Source: Lutraria lutraria
Lineage: Eukaryota > Mollusca > Bivalvia > Venerida > Mactridae
Length of the DNA: 64,000 bases
NCBI GenBank assembly: GCA_964023205.1
Contig: OZ026842.1
Coordinates: forward strand, 6,548,408-6,612,407
Reading direction: 5' to 3'
This document shows positions 1-10,877 of the stretch, one piece after another. Under the pieces are notes generated by a model. The model searched no databases, had not been told where the DNA came from, and worked only from the letters and a program-made list of their open reading frames with translations. The first letter of the stretch is position 1, and every line of letters begins with the position of its first letter. The position numbers and the translations under genes are program-made.

Positions 1-753
1 TGATTCCTGATGCTTCACACGACAATGACGTATCCTCAGTGACGTCATCGGGTTCTTCCGTCACTTCCGGTGATGAGCGTTCATCATCTAAATCACCAGA
101 AGGCGTTTCGCAAACGACTTCATCACCATCAAGGGAGTTTTCATCTGTTGCATTAAGGCTTCCATCTTTTAAATCCGGTTCATGAAAGCCTGATTCTGAA
201 CTTTCGTCGTCCGAATCTCCCGCGTGTGAAATACAAAACTGTACCTCATCGTCCAATTTTAACTCATCAATATCATTTCCTATTTCTAGATCTATTACAC
301 GATCTGACACAGTATTAGTATTACTATAATCCAGGTCACTTCTCTCATGTCCGTGTAATGTCAAAGCATTAAATGTTGGAGAAGGCATATCTCGTGTGGC
401 TCCATCGATTTCATCCTCTTCTTCCTCTTCGATTATGACTTCATCCTCCAATTCATGATCTTCGTGTATAGATCCAAGCTTAGGAGCGGTGTTCGATTTA
501 CTTATTGGGGGTTTAAAATTTTGTCCAGTGCTTAACATTTGAGTTCTTTTTGGAACAACGGAATTTCCATGTAAAGGCAATGAATTTGTTCTTTGTAATG
601 TCAGTCTCGCGTTCTGCTTCCGGGTCTTCTCGCGCATGAACTCCTTCAGTGCAAAAGATATTTTCTCATGAAGTTGTACAGCCATAGCTTTGGCCTTTGC
701 TTCAGTTTTGCACAAAACAGCGTGACATCGTAATTCTAATTTCATCTTTTTAC
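1..753 (-). CDS. FAM43: FAM43-family protein, coding exon 2 (3' end beyond the window)
   Basis: Reading the minus strand from 753 gives an open frame with no stop down to base 1. A pyrimidine-rich tract ending in AG (755-754) supports the acceptor. The exon opens in the phase left by the upstream exon (G|GT, Gly) and reads GKKMKLELRCHAVLCKTEAK. This matches the end of the FAM43 PTB domain, whose vertebrate members have a similar LRCHAVL segment. Farther on comes TAPKLGSIHEDH, resembling the conserved APKLGSI motif of FAM43A, then a very acidic stretch (EEEEEDEID) and a long Ser/Asp/Glu-rich, probably disordered tail. About 251 codons are visible, so roughly 356 residues of the protein are in the window; human FAM43A is a little over 420. 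The molecular function of this family is poorly known, and the PTB fold suggests an adaptor role. No stop codon is visible. Confidence 0.9.
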
Positions 754-1960
754 CTAAAACAACAGGGAAAAAACAACAGATGAATTATAGAAGGTGCATA
801 ATTGTGAAAATGATGTGAAAATAATTGAGATATTTAGTCAGATTTATTATATTTCGTTACCAGTGCATTCAATGGTTACAAACATGTTACAAAAGTAAAA
901 TATTACATACAACACAAGTATGAGTAACGAAACCTTTTTCCATTGGAGTATTTCAAAGTTAACTCCGTTCGACATTCTTTTTTGTCATGTATATCGGATT
1001 ATCGCTGGGGTCACTAAACGTATGTGTATCGGATCACCGCATGAACATTTCAATAAAAAGTTAGAGATTGTGTTTGTTGAGCTGTGTAAGGTTGTTAATG
1101 CGTGACAAGTTGATGTCTGGCTGACTTCCTAAGAAATGTAATCTCTTGAAATGTTTACAGTCAGTTTACTGGGAAATTGTAAATAGTTCATTCATCACTG
1201 TATAGTTGTTACGTCTCGTATTAAAATGAAGCAATGTCTGTTTTTCCACACCATTACATAAATGAACTGGATATTTATAGATTAAAGGCCCATTACCTTT
1301 CTGAATATAGTCATACAGAACAATAGTATGATAGTTTAATGTTAGAAATATAATTATAGTTTATTTGCTCTAAAACAATATTTACATGCCTTTTTATTAG
1401 ACACATCTCGTAAAAATGTTGTCAGACGCTTTTTCTTATTTTTTGCAATATCAATTTATTTGAAAAAAAATACTGTGCTACATTACTATTATGTACTCCG
1501 TGATAAAAAGAGAACATTTCGGAAATGTTTATGGCAAATAAAAGTCAGTTTCACTGATCAGACATCTTTCTAGGTAAAATAAGACCTACATTAATTTTAA
1601 CACCCAAAAAGCTAATAGGGCTTTTACAAAACATATACAATTGTATTGGTATTTGGAATTACTATTGAACTCTTACAAATGTTTAAGAGTATTATTAACA
1701 GAAGTGATTATATCATTACATGTATTTACTTTAGAACAACGATTTAGAGTACAAGTTGACCTCGTTTGAAGAGTTCATGTTAAGTTGGCTAACTGCTTTA
1801 TCTAAATAAATTATGACATTAATACAAATGTAGTTGAGATTTAGCATTACGACGGCAACCACCAAATCTTGCGCAACATTACGAAAAGTGTCGACATTAA
1901 ATCTTGGTGTTTGGACAAGATTATTTATCATTTACATGCTGCATGATAAGTCCTTAAAGT
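754..1960. other. FAM43 intron, unassigned left part
   Basis: AT-rich sequence with no coding exon or repeat that I recognise. Confidence 0.5.
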
Positions 1961-1962
1961 AT

Positions 1963-2153
1963 TTGTTTCTGATTACATGCTCATTAAAAATAAGGTAACT
2001 AGGTCAGGGCTTTTTTGGCTTTTAAAGATTGTGGAAAGGTGAGAACAATGAGAAAGTGGGTGTCCCGTGCCTCTGGCCTAATAAAGAGTCTAGGGTCACG
2101 GGGAAAATTAGGATAGGTCGGGTAACCAAAAACAAACATTTTTTTCACGCCTA
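1963..2153. mobile_element. MITE, 'GTTTCTGGTTAC' family (F6), copy 1
   Basis: Ends resemble TGTTTCTGATTACATGCTC and GGGTAACCAAAAACAAACAT; the middle holds GTCTAGGGTCACGGGG. Other copies occur near 18402, 20898, 36097, 44683, 48510, 52603 and 59092. No coding capacity. Confidence 0.65.
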
Positions 2154-3056
2154 AGTATATTTTTTCCCATTGTAACATATAATATAAAAAGAGGAAAAAA
2201 TAAGCAGACTACATAAAGCTGTCATAATGCCGGACGGTAACTTAAATGGGGCGATTAATGACTTCTTGTCAAAAAGTGGCCAGTAAAAATGCATCGACTG
2301 TATGGTATTGTAATACGCGTCGTCTGGTATATGAAATAAATGTACATATTAGACGCAAAGAATGTGTAACATAATAACGATCAAGAAAGGAAACGAACAA
2401 AAACATGTGTTAAGTTATTGTTAGCATCGGAGGACAAACCCGGTCATTTACCCGCTAATGTTCTTTCCGAACAAATACAAGAAAATCGACTAAGCACGGA
2501 GCTGCAAAAAAATATGTTGATATTCTTTTGCATGTATACGACGATGGTATTTTTTATTAACATCGGTCAGCCACCTGACCTAGATTTTTGAGACAGAATT
2601 GCATAAAACATAGGGGACAATAACGTAAAAGGGATGGTGTATATTGGTTACTATAACCTATTAAAGCAAAAAAACAACACATTTATCATGATACATTTGT
2701 ATATACATTTACAATATCCTTTTGCGCTGGATAAGTGCATTTAGTAATATTTAATAAATTCATGATAAACATGCGTTGTCATTTATGTACCTGGTGCCAT
2801 AAGGTGTATTTAGATTGAGGCCGATTTTGTGTTAGGAGGTCGCGATCGACTGCACAAGTTCACGATTTTTCGGTGGAAAAATGATGAAATATCGAGATAT
2901 GCTTCAATGGTTTGGAAAGGACAAAATCTTCATCGATGATGTGTAGTAAAATGTGTTAGCTATCAATTCAGTAGACACCAGTTGTAAGAGATTTTAAACC
3001 AACTTGTGGTAACTGCCATTTCTGAAGATGTAACTGTTGAATATTTATACTAGTTC

Positions 3057-3269
3057 TACTGTATTTTCATTTATTTTCGTTGGGCTCAATTTTCGTGGTT
3101 TTTACTAAAATGACTTTTTCGTGGGTACATACGAATTCGTGGATTTTGATTTTTGAAAATAAATGCCTTATCTCTGCACTTAAATTCGTGGGGATTTGAT
3201 TTCGTGGATGGGCCGACCCACGAAATCCACGAAATTAAATCCCCAACGAAAATTAATGATTCCACAGTA
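3057..3269. mobile_element. TA-flanked MITE with 28-bp inverted ends, copy 1
   Basis: Left end TACTGTATTTTCATTTATTT, right end ATTAATGATTCCACAGTA, inverted over about 28 bp. TA at both borders fits Tc1/mariner-type insertion. The interior is rich in TTCGTGG motifs. Sister copy at 13441-13642 and a fragment at 54089-54190. A 62-codon minus-strand frame across it is incidental. Confidence 0.75.
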
Positions 3270-3995
3270 TTCAAATGTATAAGGTAAATGTGTTTTGGGT
3301 CTGTGTGACCATTTTGGGCTCTAATACACCATCGTACACTATCCCTAGAACGTGTGGTTCCTACCTATGGTTCAAAACGCATTTTGCATGCAAGCATCTA
3401 ACTTTTAACATTTGAAGAGTGACCGACATAAAGTGATGATATCAAGCACGTAGAAAGTCATTTCAGATAAGGGGTGGGACTGGGGGAGGGGCTTATTCTA
3501 GATTGTGTCTGACATTTTGTACGCAGAACTGATATACTTTCTACAAACAACTGCTGAGATCATTAACTAGTGTATGACAGACTCTAAAATAAATTGTATT
3601 TTTCTCGCATGATGTTTTAATCGACTTGCTTGAAATCAAATGTTTCTGAAATACACCTGTGACTGATTTACTTCCGCCATTTCTACATCGCAAGTTCCAT
3701 TCAGCTCGCGACAAGATACGGGTTTTCACGACGCACGAAAGAAATTGTTCAATAACTGACAAAAACAACTGATCTAAACAATAAAGTATGTATGTGGTAA
3801 CAGGTCGGACATTAATTATGATGCATTCTCGAATGAGTGTATGGCTGAATCACACAAACTTATTATTTATGTTTGACATTAAGCGAGGATAAATCAGCAA
3901 CATCTATATAGAAACATTGGTTGTGTTTTATAAACGTTTATAATGTACTGCATAAAATGCTCGTGTATGAAATAAGTGATCTAAGGTTACATACA

Positions 3996-4255
3996 CATGT
4001 TTTTTTCTCGGTATTTTGGGAATATGACCCATACCCTTGGGATTGGGAATTGTCGCGGTGTTTTAATCGAAATTTGGGAAACTACAATTTTTGCAATGTT
4101 CAACTTATTCTACTTATTCTCCCATAGAACAGTAGCAGAATAAGGTATTTACTACCAATAGTGATGTTAATGAAAAAAATTGGGGAAAAAGATACTATTT
4201 TCCATTGGGAATATGACCGAATTTCGGCTATAAAATCTCCCGAAAAAAATCCCTG
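3996..4255. mobile_element. CAGGG-end MITE (5-bp-duplication class), degenerate copy in reverse orientation
   Basis: Reverse of the 33976 and 42712 elements: CTCGGTATTTTGGGAATATG near the left, ATTTCGGCTATAAAAT and CCCTG at the right. The left terminus is eroded and no duplication is readable. Confidence 0.65.
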
Positions 4256-4324
4256 TAATTATAGACACATTAACTTGGTGTTTTCTAGGGTATGGGGATA
4301 AGTGCCCCTTTGTCGAACTAAAGG

Positions 4325-4460
4325 AACCGATAGCAATAGTCATTTCAGACCATCCCCATTGAGAGCCTCAGAGGAGAATAGAAGATACAGGGGAACCAGG
4401 CATTTGTATATCCAATATATATAATTTGAATAGATTTTCCTGGTTCTCTGACTACGGGGG
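4325..4460. repeat. SINE C tail fragment
   Basis: Contains AGTCATTTCAGACCATCCCC and a TCCTGGTTCT segment shared with the SINE C copies near 23.2, 30.4, 37.8 and 56.4 kb. Confidence 0.5.
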
Positions 4461-4703
4461 TCCGTCAATTCAAACTGACGTGAAATTAAGTGATGATTGT
4501 GATTTTTATTCGAAGCATAGAATGCTACGGGTTTGGAGGATGAAAATTTAATACGACCCATTAATGCTGTATTGTTTATTTTCCATTACTGATATACGGG
4601 GTCATATTGGCTGTATGACTTACCGTATGTTTCTTGTCCACGATAATTTGAAAGTTCGCTGAAGCATTATTTTAGCCCTTTTAATGAAATTCATATTATA
4701 ATT

Positions 4704-4931
4704 ATACGGCGACCGCTTCACCTAAACAGATCTTCTGGACTATACTCTTACTAATATTTAATTACCTTTCGAAAAGGAGCCAGTAGGTTCTCCACATATG
4801 GAGAGAATCGAATTGTTTGTCAAATTTTCACAGAATGGCGTAACATTATGACCTGCCGCGTCCGGGATTTCAAACCCGGACCGCTGAGTTACAAATCCAG
4901 CGCATTAACCACTGGACCATGGCCGCGGCTT
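4704..4931 (-). repeat. tRNA-headed SINE A, copy in reverse orientation
   Basis: The minus strand shows a tRNA-like head: GGTCCAGTGGTTAATGCGCT resembles box A, and a GGTTTGAAATCC segment resembles box B. The head is followed by a tail shared with the copy at 58456. The clover-leaf is decayed, so it is not a tRNA gene. Confidence 0.7.
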
Positions 4932-5324
4932 CATTAAAGCAACTTGGAAACCTACGTCGAAATTCCTTGAACAGGTTATATAAACGTATATATAACTGAT
5001 ACACAGTTTCCTTGAGATATATGTGTGCTTTAATTAGCGACATGTCTTGAATAGCAATAAACTTGTCAACAAACATTCACACAAAATACTAGTAAACAAG
5101 TCTACGACATGTCTGGATGATGTGGTGTATAATGGCGACGAAAATGAGATAAAACTACAGAATTTGAGCAATTTATATATCGACCTTCACTTTGCATTAC
5201 ATGTACTTTCATTAATCTTAGGTATTCATATAACAGAATAACTCTTCCGAGACACGGGAATATATCGAAACGCATTAAAATGTATAAAGCTGTATCTGTC
5301 AAGAAATGCTACATAAAATTCAAC

Positions 5325-5465
5325 AAGAGTGCAAGATTACAAAATACACCATCAAGGGTCATAACTCAAAAGTGCCTTGGCCGATTGGGCTGGTTATCGA
5401 ACTTCACCGTGGGTGTTCCCATAATACGACCCGTTTTTTTTTCAAACGGGCGTATAAAAAGTGTA
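5325..5465. repeat. Dispersed repeat with ACGCCCGTTTGAAAA ends, copy 1
   Basis: Reverse relative of the segment near 57172-57430: it shares GGCCGATTGGGCTGGTTATC, GTGGGTGTTCCCA and the AAACGGGCGTATAAAAA end. Confidence 0.6.
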
Positions 5466-5479
5466 AATCACATATTTTC

Positions 5480-5800
5480 GTAATACAATGTACAATAAAA
5501 CTGTCCCTGTAATTTAACAACCATGATTGTTATAATTTATCAAAATAAAATGTTCCCTAACAGTTTGCTCCACTGTTTGACGATTCAAGCAGCGTTTTCT
5601 GAATTCAAACATGCCCCGCTCGCTTTCACAAAAACCATAAACAATACTGTATTTACCTTGGAAAAGAGGAAAACTTTACCTGATCAAACATTGAAAATGT
5701 CTTATTTTTTGCATTTTCGATTTCCAAGGTTCTCTCCCTTTATTTTCTATATATAGCTGCTTGTCAAAATTTACAGATCGCTTCCAATATCATTGTAAAT
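5480..5800. repeat. Dispersed repeat of about 330 bp (family H), copy 1
   Basis: Shares TGTTCCCTAACAGTTTG, CAGCGTTTTCTGAATTCAAA, TTCTCTCCCTTTATTT and CAGATCGCTTCCAATAT with copies near 9728-10130 (reverse) and 15505-15905. Fragments lie at 47426-47490 and 47812-47850. Confidence 0.65.
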
Positions 5801-5904
5801 TGTAATATATTTGGAATATATCAAAACACTTTAATGGACTAAAAGTTTATATATTGATGCTTTGGGTCATTTAACTCCAAGGGGGCATCTCAAAGACTTT
5901 TATC

Positions 5905-6207
5905 CATAGGCATTCGGTTTCCGTGATTTTTATACCCGTGATATGAGCGTGGTACCCGGCTTTCCGTCCAAAAAAAGCTGACAAAAACGGTTAAACTTGG
6001 CGCATTACTGCGAGAGCAAGGTTCCCGAAAAGCGCACGCATTTTAAAAGGAAAGCCGGAAACCACGCTTATAAATGTGTAACCAGTCTATGGCGAGTGAC
6101 ATACCTTTAGCTTTTATACGCACAGAAGCGGGGATTTTATTTTTTGACCGATGTGCATTGTTCATAACGTCTGCACGGGTATAAAAATCACGATAAGCGT
6201 GCCTATG
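5905..6207. repeat. Multi-arm inverted repeat next to the FAM43 exon 1 donor
   Basis: Outer arms: CGTGATTTTTATACCCGTG at 5922-5940 is exactly complementary to 6174-6192, and CATAGGCA/TGCCTATG extends the pairing. An inner pair (GCGTGGTACCCGGCTTTCC with GGAAAGCCGGAAACCACGC) nests inside. It could be a MITE or a structured RNA; it lies 42 nt inside the intron. Confidence 0.6.
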
Positions 6208-6249
6208 CGTCAAGGGATTATCTCAACGTTTTAATTATCATGAACTTAC

Positions 6250-6565
6250 CTTCGTGTCTATAAACCCAGATAAACAATTTGGGATATGATGGGTGTGCAA
6301 TGCAGTACGATATTCTGTGAGCACGATATTCGGTAAGTCCTTGTTCTTTTGTGAAAGCCTTGAGCCCCGATGAGGTCAAGGTCAACTTCATATCCAGCCC
6401 CGGACTTGGGCTGCGAAGGTAATTATTCCATATAATGCCAACTGGCTTATCAACACAGCCGTCGCCTTTCATCATCGCAGTCTGGACATTACCCAGATAT
6501 TTGACTTTATAAATAGGGTCTACGTCATTTATGACGAGACTCCGTTTCTTCTTAAAGATGCTCAT
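6250..6565 (-). CDS. FAM43: FAM43-family protein, coding exon 1 (start codon and most of the PTB domain)
   Basis: The ATG at 6565 opens MSIFKKKRSLVINDVDPIYK, followed by VKYLGN, a GDGC segment (like vertebrate FAM43 GDGCTD) and, near the end, ISYCIAHPSYPKLFIWVYRH. This is the N-terminal and central part of a phosphotyrosine-binding (PTB/PID) domain of FAM43 type. The exon ends GAA-G before a textbook donor, GTAAGT (6249-6244). It joins in phase to the exon ending at 753, completing the YRHEG-K-K...LRCHAVL segment. The 5.5-kb intron therefore cuts the PTB domain near residue 105, whereas vertebrate FAM43A/B are, to my knowledge, single-exon. The start is chosen because the upstream reading is non-coding and the short basic N-terminus resembles the family. 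Confidence 0.92.
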
Positions 6566-6601
6566 GACGTCACAATCACGTGATCATAGATATGGCCATC
6601 T
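6566..6601 (-). other. FAM43 5' UTR segment with probable 3' splice site
   Basis: Just upstream of the start, the minus strand shows a run of eight T followed by CAG (AG at 6601-6600), a good acceptor with a polypyrimidine tract. This implies a spliced 5' UTR of 34 nt (6599-6566) in this exon, and a separate 5' non-coding exon. The UTR carries a 7-codon upstream ORF starting at 6599 and ending in TGA before the main ATG. A palindromic TGACGTCA (6565-6572) and CACGTG (6577-6582) fall inside this transcribed segment. Confidence 0.5.
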
Positions 6602-7160
6602 GAAAAAAAATCAATAAATCAGAATTTTTCAGAAAAGGCTTACACTTTTAATTATACGTCTTATTTAGTGTACTTGACGACATGAAGTTGAGAAATCATA
6701 TAAATTACTGGTAGAAAAACAACCAATTGTGATTGCGGTTGATAAACAAATCGACAAAGAATCTTGAATAATTACCATTATGACGTATCAAAATACAGTA
6801 CAATAAAAAAGAAGCAGAATTTAACATCAAGGTTCAAATTACATAAATAGTTCATTTGATATCTACGTGCGTTGTGTAATTGAAATTAGCGTGTGAACAA
6901 CAACATCATTGACATAAATTAGATATAATCAACTGATTTTTAGTGTAATTAAATACATGACTATGTCTTCATCGTGCTGTATTTCATTTCTTTCAATCAA
7001 CAAAGTAAATCATCAATACATAACAATAGAAATAGTCGTGCTTCACGTGAAAAACAGCATGATCTTTGTGTCCACAAATCCCATTTCAGCAATAAGTTAA
7101 TTTTATGTTAAGGTATTCAGATCCTAACTCCCAATCTTTCTGACGTGTCTACTCAATTCT

Positions 7161-7346
7161 CAGGGTGCTCCCTAGACTTCAAAAGTTAGGGGTCAGAATG
7201 ACCCATAGCTGATATAAATTTAAAGAGGCAACAAAATGTAATAGTAAATTTGACCCTTTGGTTCCAATTATTCCCAAGAGTCAAAAACCTTATTGTGCAA
7301 ATTTCAAGAGTCAAAATGCCATTTTAAGGGTCAATGGAGAGCCCTG
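7161..7346. mobile_element. CAGGG-end MITE (family G), copy 1
   Basis: Termini CAGGGTGCTCC and GGAGAGCCCTG are inverted. Flanks ATTCT and ATTGT look like a 5-bp duplication with one mismatch. The interior has repeated CAAGAGTCAAAA. Its CCATTTTAAGGGTCAA segment is the uninterrupted form of the site hit by the element at 33181. Confidence 0.65.
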
Positions 7347-7948
7347 ATTGTTGTACACAAAAATGTTAACATAAGAAAATAAGTGTTGCCCGATTGTCAT
7401 TATTTCTGTGACAGTTATCTCGGTTATTATATATTTTATTTAAAGACGTTTTCGGTAGTTCGCTACATTTTTCACATAGACATATAGGAAAAATTAAAAC
7501 TGATCAATGAATTTTTTTAAAACTTTGCATGATCGTAGCATATGATAACAGAAACTTTTTAAGCAAAAATAAATTGGGGGTCACTGATCTCATTTTTGAG
7601 TTATCTGCCCTTGAATTTGGATTCTTTGCTTATTTTAGGTCAAAGAGTTGAAAGAAAAAAAAATATTGATTTTCTTAAGACATTGCATGGTGATCTATAC
7701 TTCTCAAAAATGTTCTTTTTTCAACAGCTTTATCTTTTACTTTTTACATTAAACGAAGAGAGCCCTTTCTGGCAAAGATCCGACTCCTTTTACTCCTTAA
7801 AGTTTCAGAAAAAAATGCGTGTACAATTTTTTACATGAAGAGAAAAGATGCATGAACTAGATTTATGAACTTGTCACAAAGAAGCAATTAATCAATTATT
7901 ATTCAATCAAGAATAATATTCACTGATGGGCAATGTATATTTTTTTCA

Positions 7949-8146
7949 GCGAGGCCGTCTTTAAAAAACGTTTGTTTGCTGTAATCCGATCCAGAAAAGT
8001 TTTCGTGTGTATAGGTAGAAATCTTTTCTTTTTTTTTTAACCCAAAATACATTTCAAAATGCTTTTTTAATGAAAAAATGATAATAACCTGAGAGACCAA
8101 AGGAAGATATGTAGGGGCCTTTTCTTAGTGAGTAGGTAGCTTTACG
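7949..8146. repeat. Degenerate F5-type MITE
   Basis: GGCCGTCTTTAAAAAACGTTTGTTTG at the left (shown only in part by other copies) and GTGAGTAGGTAGCTTTACG at the right resemble the F5 family; heavily diverged. Confidence 0.45.
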
Positions 8147-8506
8147 GCATAGAAAATATTTTTAGAGATGATCTGGTGTATAATGTGCAATGATAAATTC
8201 AGTGAAATATTCAGCTCATAGTGTTTTCACTAATTGTTATGGTATGGTTGTCATGGTCACTTCCTATTAATATTAACAATTCCTCACATTAAGGTCGAGC
8301 GTATGCATTATCTCAAGTTTGTACTTTGCAAGTTGTACTTTTAATGTTTAATGTGGCGAACATTGCAGACCATCAACTGGTTAATAATAAACGTGTTAAA
8401 GCTGTATTCAGAGAAATAAAAGTACATGTTAATTTTTCAGAGATCCGACAGAGTGCACTGAATACAACATAAACGTATACTAGTATTATCGACAAGATTA
8501 GCACAC

Positions 8507-8740
8507 GCCTTTGTGGTCGAGTGGTTAAGGTCGCTAACCTCAGTCCTCTCACTGATAGTGAGAGAGGGTCGTGGGTTCGAGCCCAGCTGCCGACTACGTC
8601 CTTATGTGAGAAAGTAGGCAGCTGCTTACGAAGGATGGGAGTCTAGTACTGGTCCTTCCCATGAACGATGGTTTGGTGAACTGTTCACCTTATATTACTT
8701 CAACTGTTGAAAAGGGGAGTAAAACTCAATGAAATAACCC
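8507..8740 (+). repeat. tRNA-headed SINE B, copy 1
   Basis: Box A-like TGGTCGAGTGGTTAAGGTCG and box B-like GGGTTCGAGCCC with a long variable arm between them (tRNA-Leu/Ser type). The tail contains GAGAAAGTAGGCAGCTGCTT. Other copies at 39104-39337 (minus) and 50136-50385 (plus). Confidence 0.75.
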
Positions 8741-8887
8741 AACAATATCAACAACAGTTAGACGAGAGTCTGAAGAGTTCGTCACCTTAAACAAACCCTT
8801 TGTGTTCGGACCATTGTTAGTAGATAAACATTCACAGTTCAACATTGTACATTATAGATCAGACGATAGTTGTGATGTACCTTTAGA

Positions 8888-9202
8888 TATACATAGTTCC
8901 CACATCTACAATATTTACCTCCCTTGGCGGCCATCTTGCTTGGCAAATTCAACAAGCACTAATAGAAGATATTTATATTTTTGTTTTGATAATTCTAAAT
9001 ATAGGATATTTATATGTGATAACTACATTTTCTTAAACCCGATGTGATTTTGGCCCTAACAACTTCATGATTAAGTTATCTTTTATACATAAAGTTGTTT
9101 AATAACCAAATTTCTGATTTTTTCTATTAAGCGCATAAGAAATTTGCCAAGCAAGATGGCCGCCAAGGGAGGTAAATATTGTAGATGTGGGAACTATGTA
9201 TA
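8888..9202. mobile_element. MITE with 62-bp perfect terminal inverted repeats
   Basis: Bases 8888-8949 and 9141-9202 are exactly inverse complementary, including CCTCCCTTGGCGGCCATCTT and its complement. The unit is 315 bp with TATA at the outer edges, so the duplication is TA or TATA. The interior is non-coding. I see no second copy in the window. The perfect arms suggest a young insertion. Confidence 0.8.
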
Positions 9203-9727
9203 CCCAGTAAATGAAATGTTATTTCATTTGAATTTATCGCTCAAGACTCTCTTAAAAGCTAGTTTAATGGAGACTGGTTACCGTGACTTTGACGCAAGGA
9301 CCTTATAAAATTATGTACCGATTTAGTTTTGTTTTTACCATGAATTCTAACATTGTGATCTCCATTTTACGAGAGTTCCATTTAATATGTTTAATAAATG
9401 AAGCTTTAAGTGTTGCTAATTTCAGGTCTGAAAGCTTCAGAAGTTTCAGGAGATGGTGTTGATAATCAGCTATGTATACCGCTGTATCTTATGAAAACAT
9501 CACAAGCATTTACGTCATTTCTATGTAAATATTCTATAATGTTTTCAATGAATATATCAAAGATTTGTATATCGGTAACATATTGATAACATTATGTTTT
9601 GTATAGGTTGCGTTTGTTTAACAAAACACATCTTTGTAGTGTATATTGTTCGCAATATTTACATTCGAGTGAAAACATCTGCGAACATAACACGGTATAA
9701 AGTGTTTAAAGATATAGCAGACAAAAT

Positions 9728-10130
9728 AATTGTTTGTACATGATAAGAATCATACCCAAGTACATAAATTTAAATAAAATAATGAATATTGGAAGCGACC
9801 TGTTAATTTTTAAAAACGTCTATAAATAGAAATGAAAGGGAGATAATTCGGAAATTAAAAATCAACAAAATCAAACATTTTCCATGTTTAGTTAGGCATA
9901 GTTTTCCTCTTTTTCAAGGTAATTCTTTGTGAAAACAAGCGGAGCATGTTTGAATTCAGCAAACGCTGCTTGGATCGTTAAACGTTAGGGAACACTTCAT
10001 TCTGATAACTTGAAACTATCACGTTTATTAAATTACAGAGACAATTGTGTTAAAACTCTATAAGGTTGCGAAAACAATGTGACTTGACAGTTTTTTTTAA
10101 TTCATGCAATATAATATTTCTTGTGATATA
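9728..10130. repeat. Family H dispersed repeat, reverse copy
   Basis: Begins GTACATGATAAGAATCATAC, the complement of the GTATGATTCTTATCAC end seen at 15880 and 47820; includes GGAAGCGACCTG and the GAATTCAGCAAACGCTGCTT core. Confidence 0.65.
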
Positions 10131-10725
10131 TGGCTTTGTACACTCTAAATCTATATTTACACCACACATCAAGTTTCGGTTACGTACATTTAAAACGATT
10201 CGATTAAAAATCGATAGATTCACGTTAAAATATCAGACTAATTAAGTGCGTGGGAAATAAACAGTTCGATGGGACGGTGCAAAGCACAAGTATGCAGTGT
10301 TTATACACACAATGAAATCGTTTGAATTTAAAACCTGAGATTTTTGCTTTATGAAAACAACTTTACATCAGTTACGCACAAAAGAGTTTCAAATTAAGGA
10401 AGTGGTTCGTGATGGATATCAATTGGTAACATATGTACAAAGTGGTTGTGGTTTATCAGTATATATCATGTTTCTTTTCGCGGTAAGTTTTATGTGATAG
10501 GAAATATAATCGTTGATTAATACTCTTGTTAGATTCTAAGCAGATTTGATTCTACAGTCCTGGGGTCAAATACGTTAGAATTAATAAATTCTCGAACCGT
10601 TAGTGTTAACCAACAAATGCTTTCAATTGAGATCGATACATATAACATTAATGCACTTGTAACCTTTATTCAGAGGTTTGCTTTGGACGATATAATCAAC
10701 CCTCGTTAAGTGATCACCTTAACAA

Positions 10726-10877
10726 CTCAACAATTCGACTACACAAGCAATACGACTACCTCACCAATATAACTACATCATCATACGACTACCTCATTAA
10801 AACGATTACGTCATTAAAACGATTACGTCATCAATACGACTACCTCAACAATAAAACCCCATCATTACAACGATCAG
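10726..10877. repeat. 17-bp minisatellite, about nine units
   Basis: Units such as CTCACCAATATAACTAC, GTCATTAAAACGATTAC and GTCATCAATACGACTAC follow each other at 17 bp (one unit is 16). The units differ from each other, so the array is old. Confidence 0.75.

Noticed and set aside
6565..6582. CRE palindrome TGACGTCA and E-box CACGTG just upstream of the FAM43 start codon
   Set aside because: Tempting as a promoter, but a strong acceptor at 6601-6600 puts both inside transcribed exon sequence, so they are more likely 5' UTR coincidences.
8507..8590. Functional tRNA gene (also considered at 58456, 27851, 60186 and 40825)
   Set aside because: A and B boxes are recognisable, but the acceptor stems do not pair by eye, the tails are SINE bodies, and multiple similar copies exist. 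A tRNA covariance-model scan would settle it.
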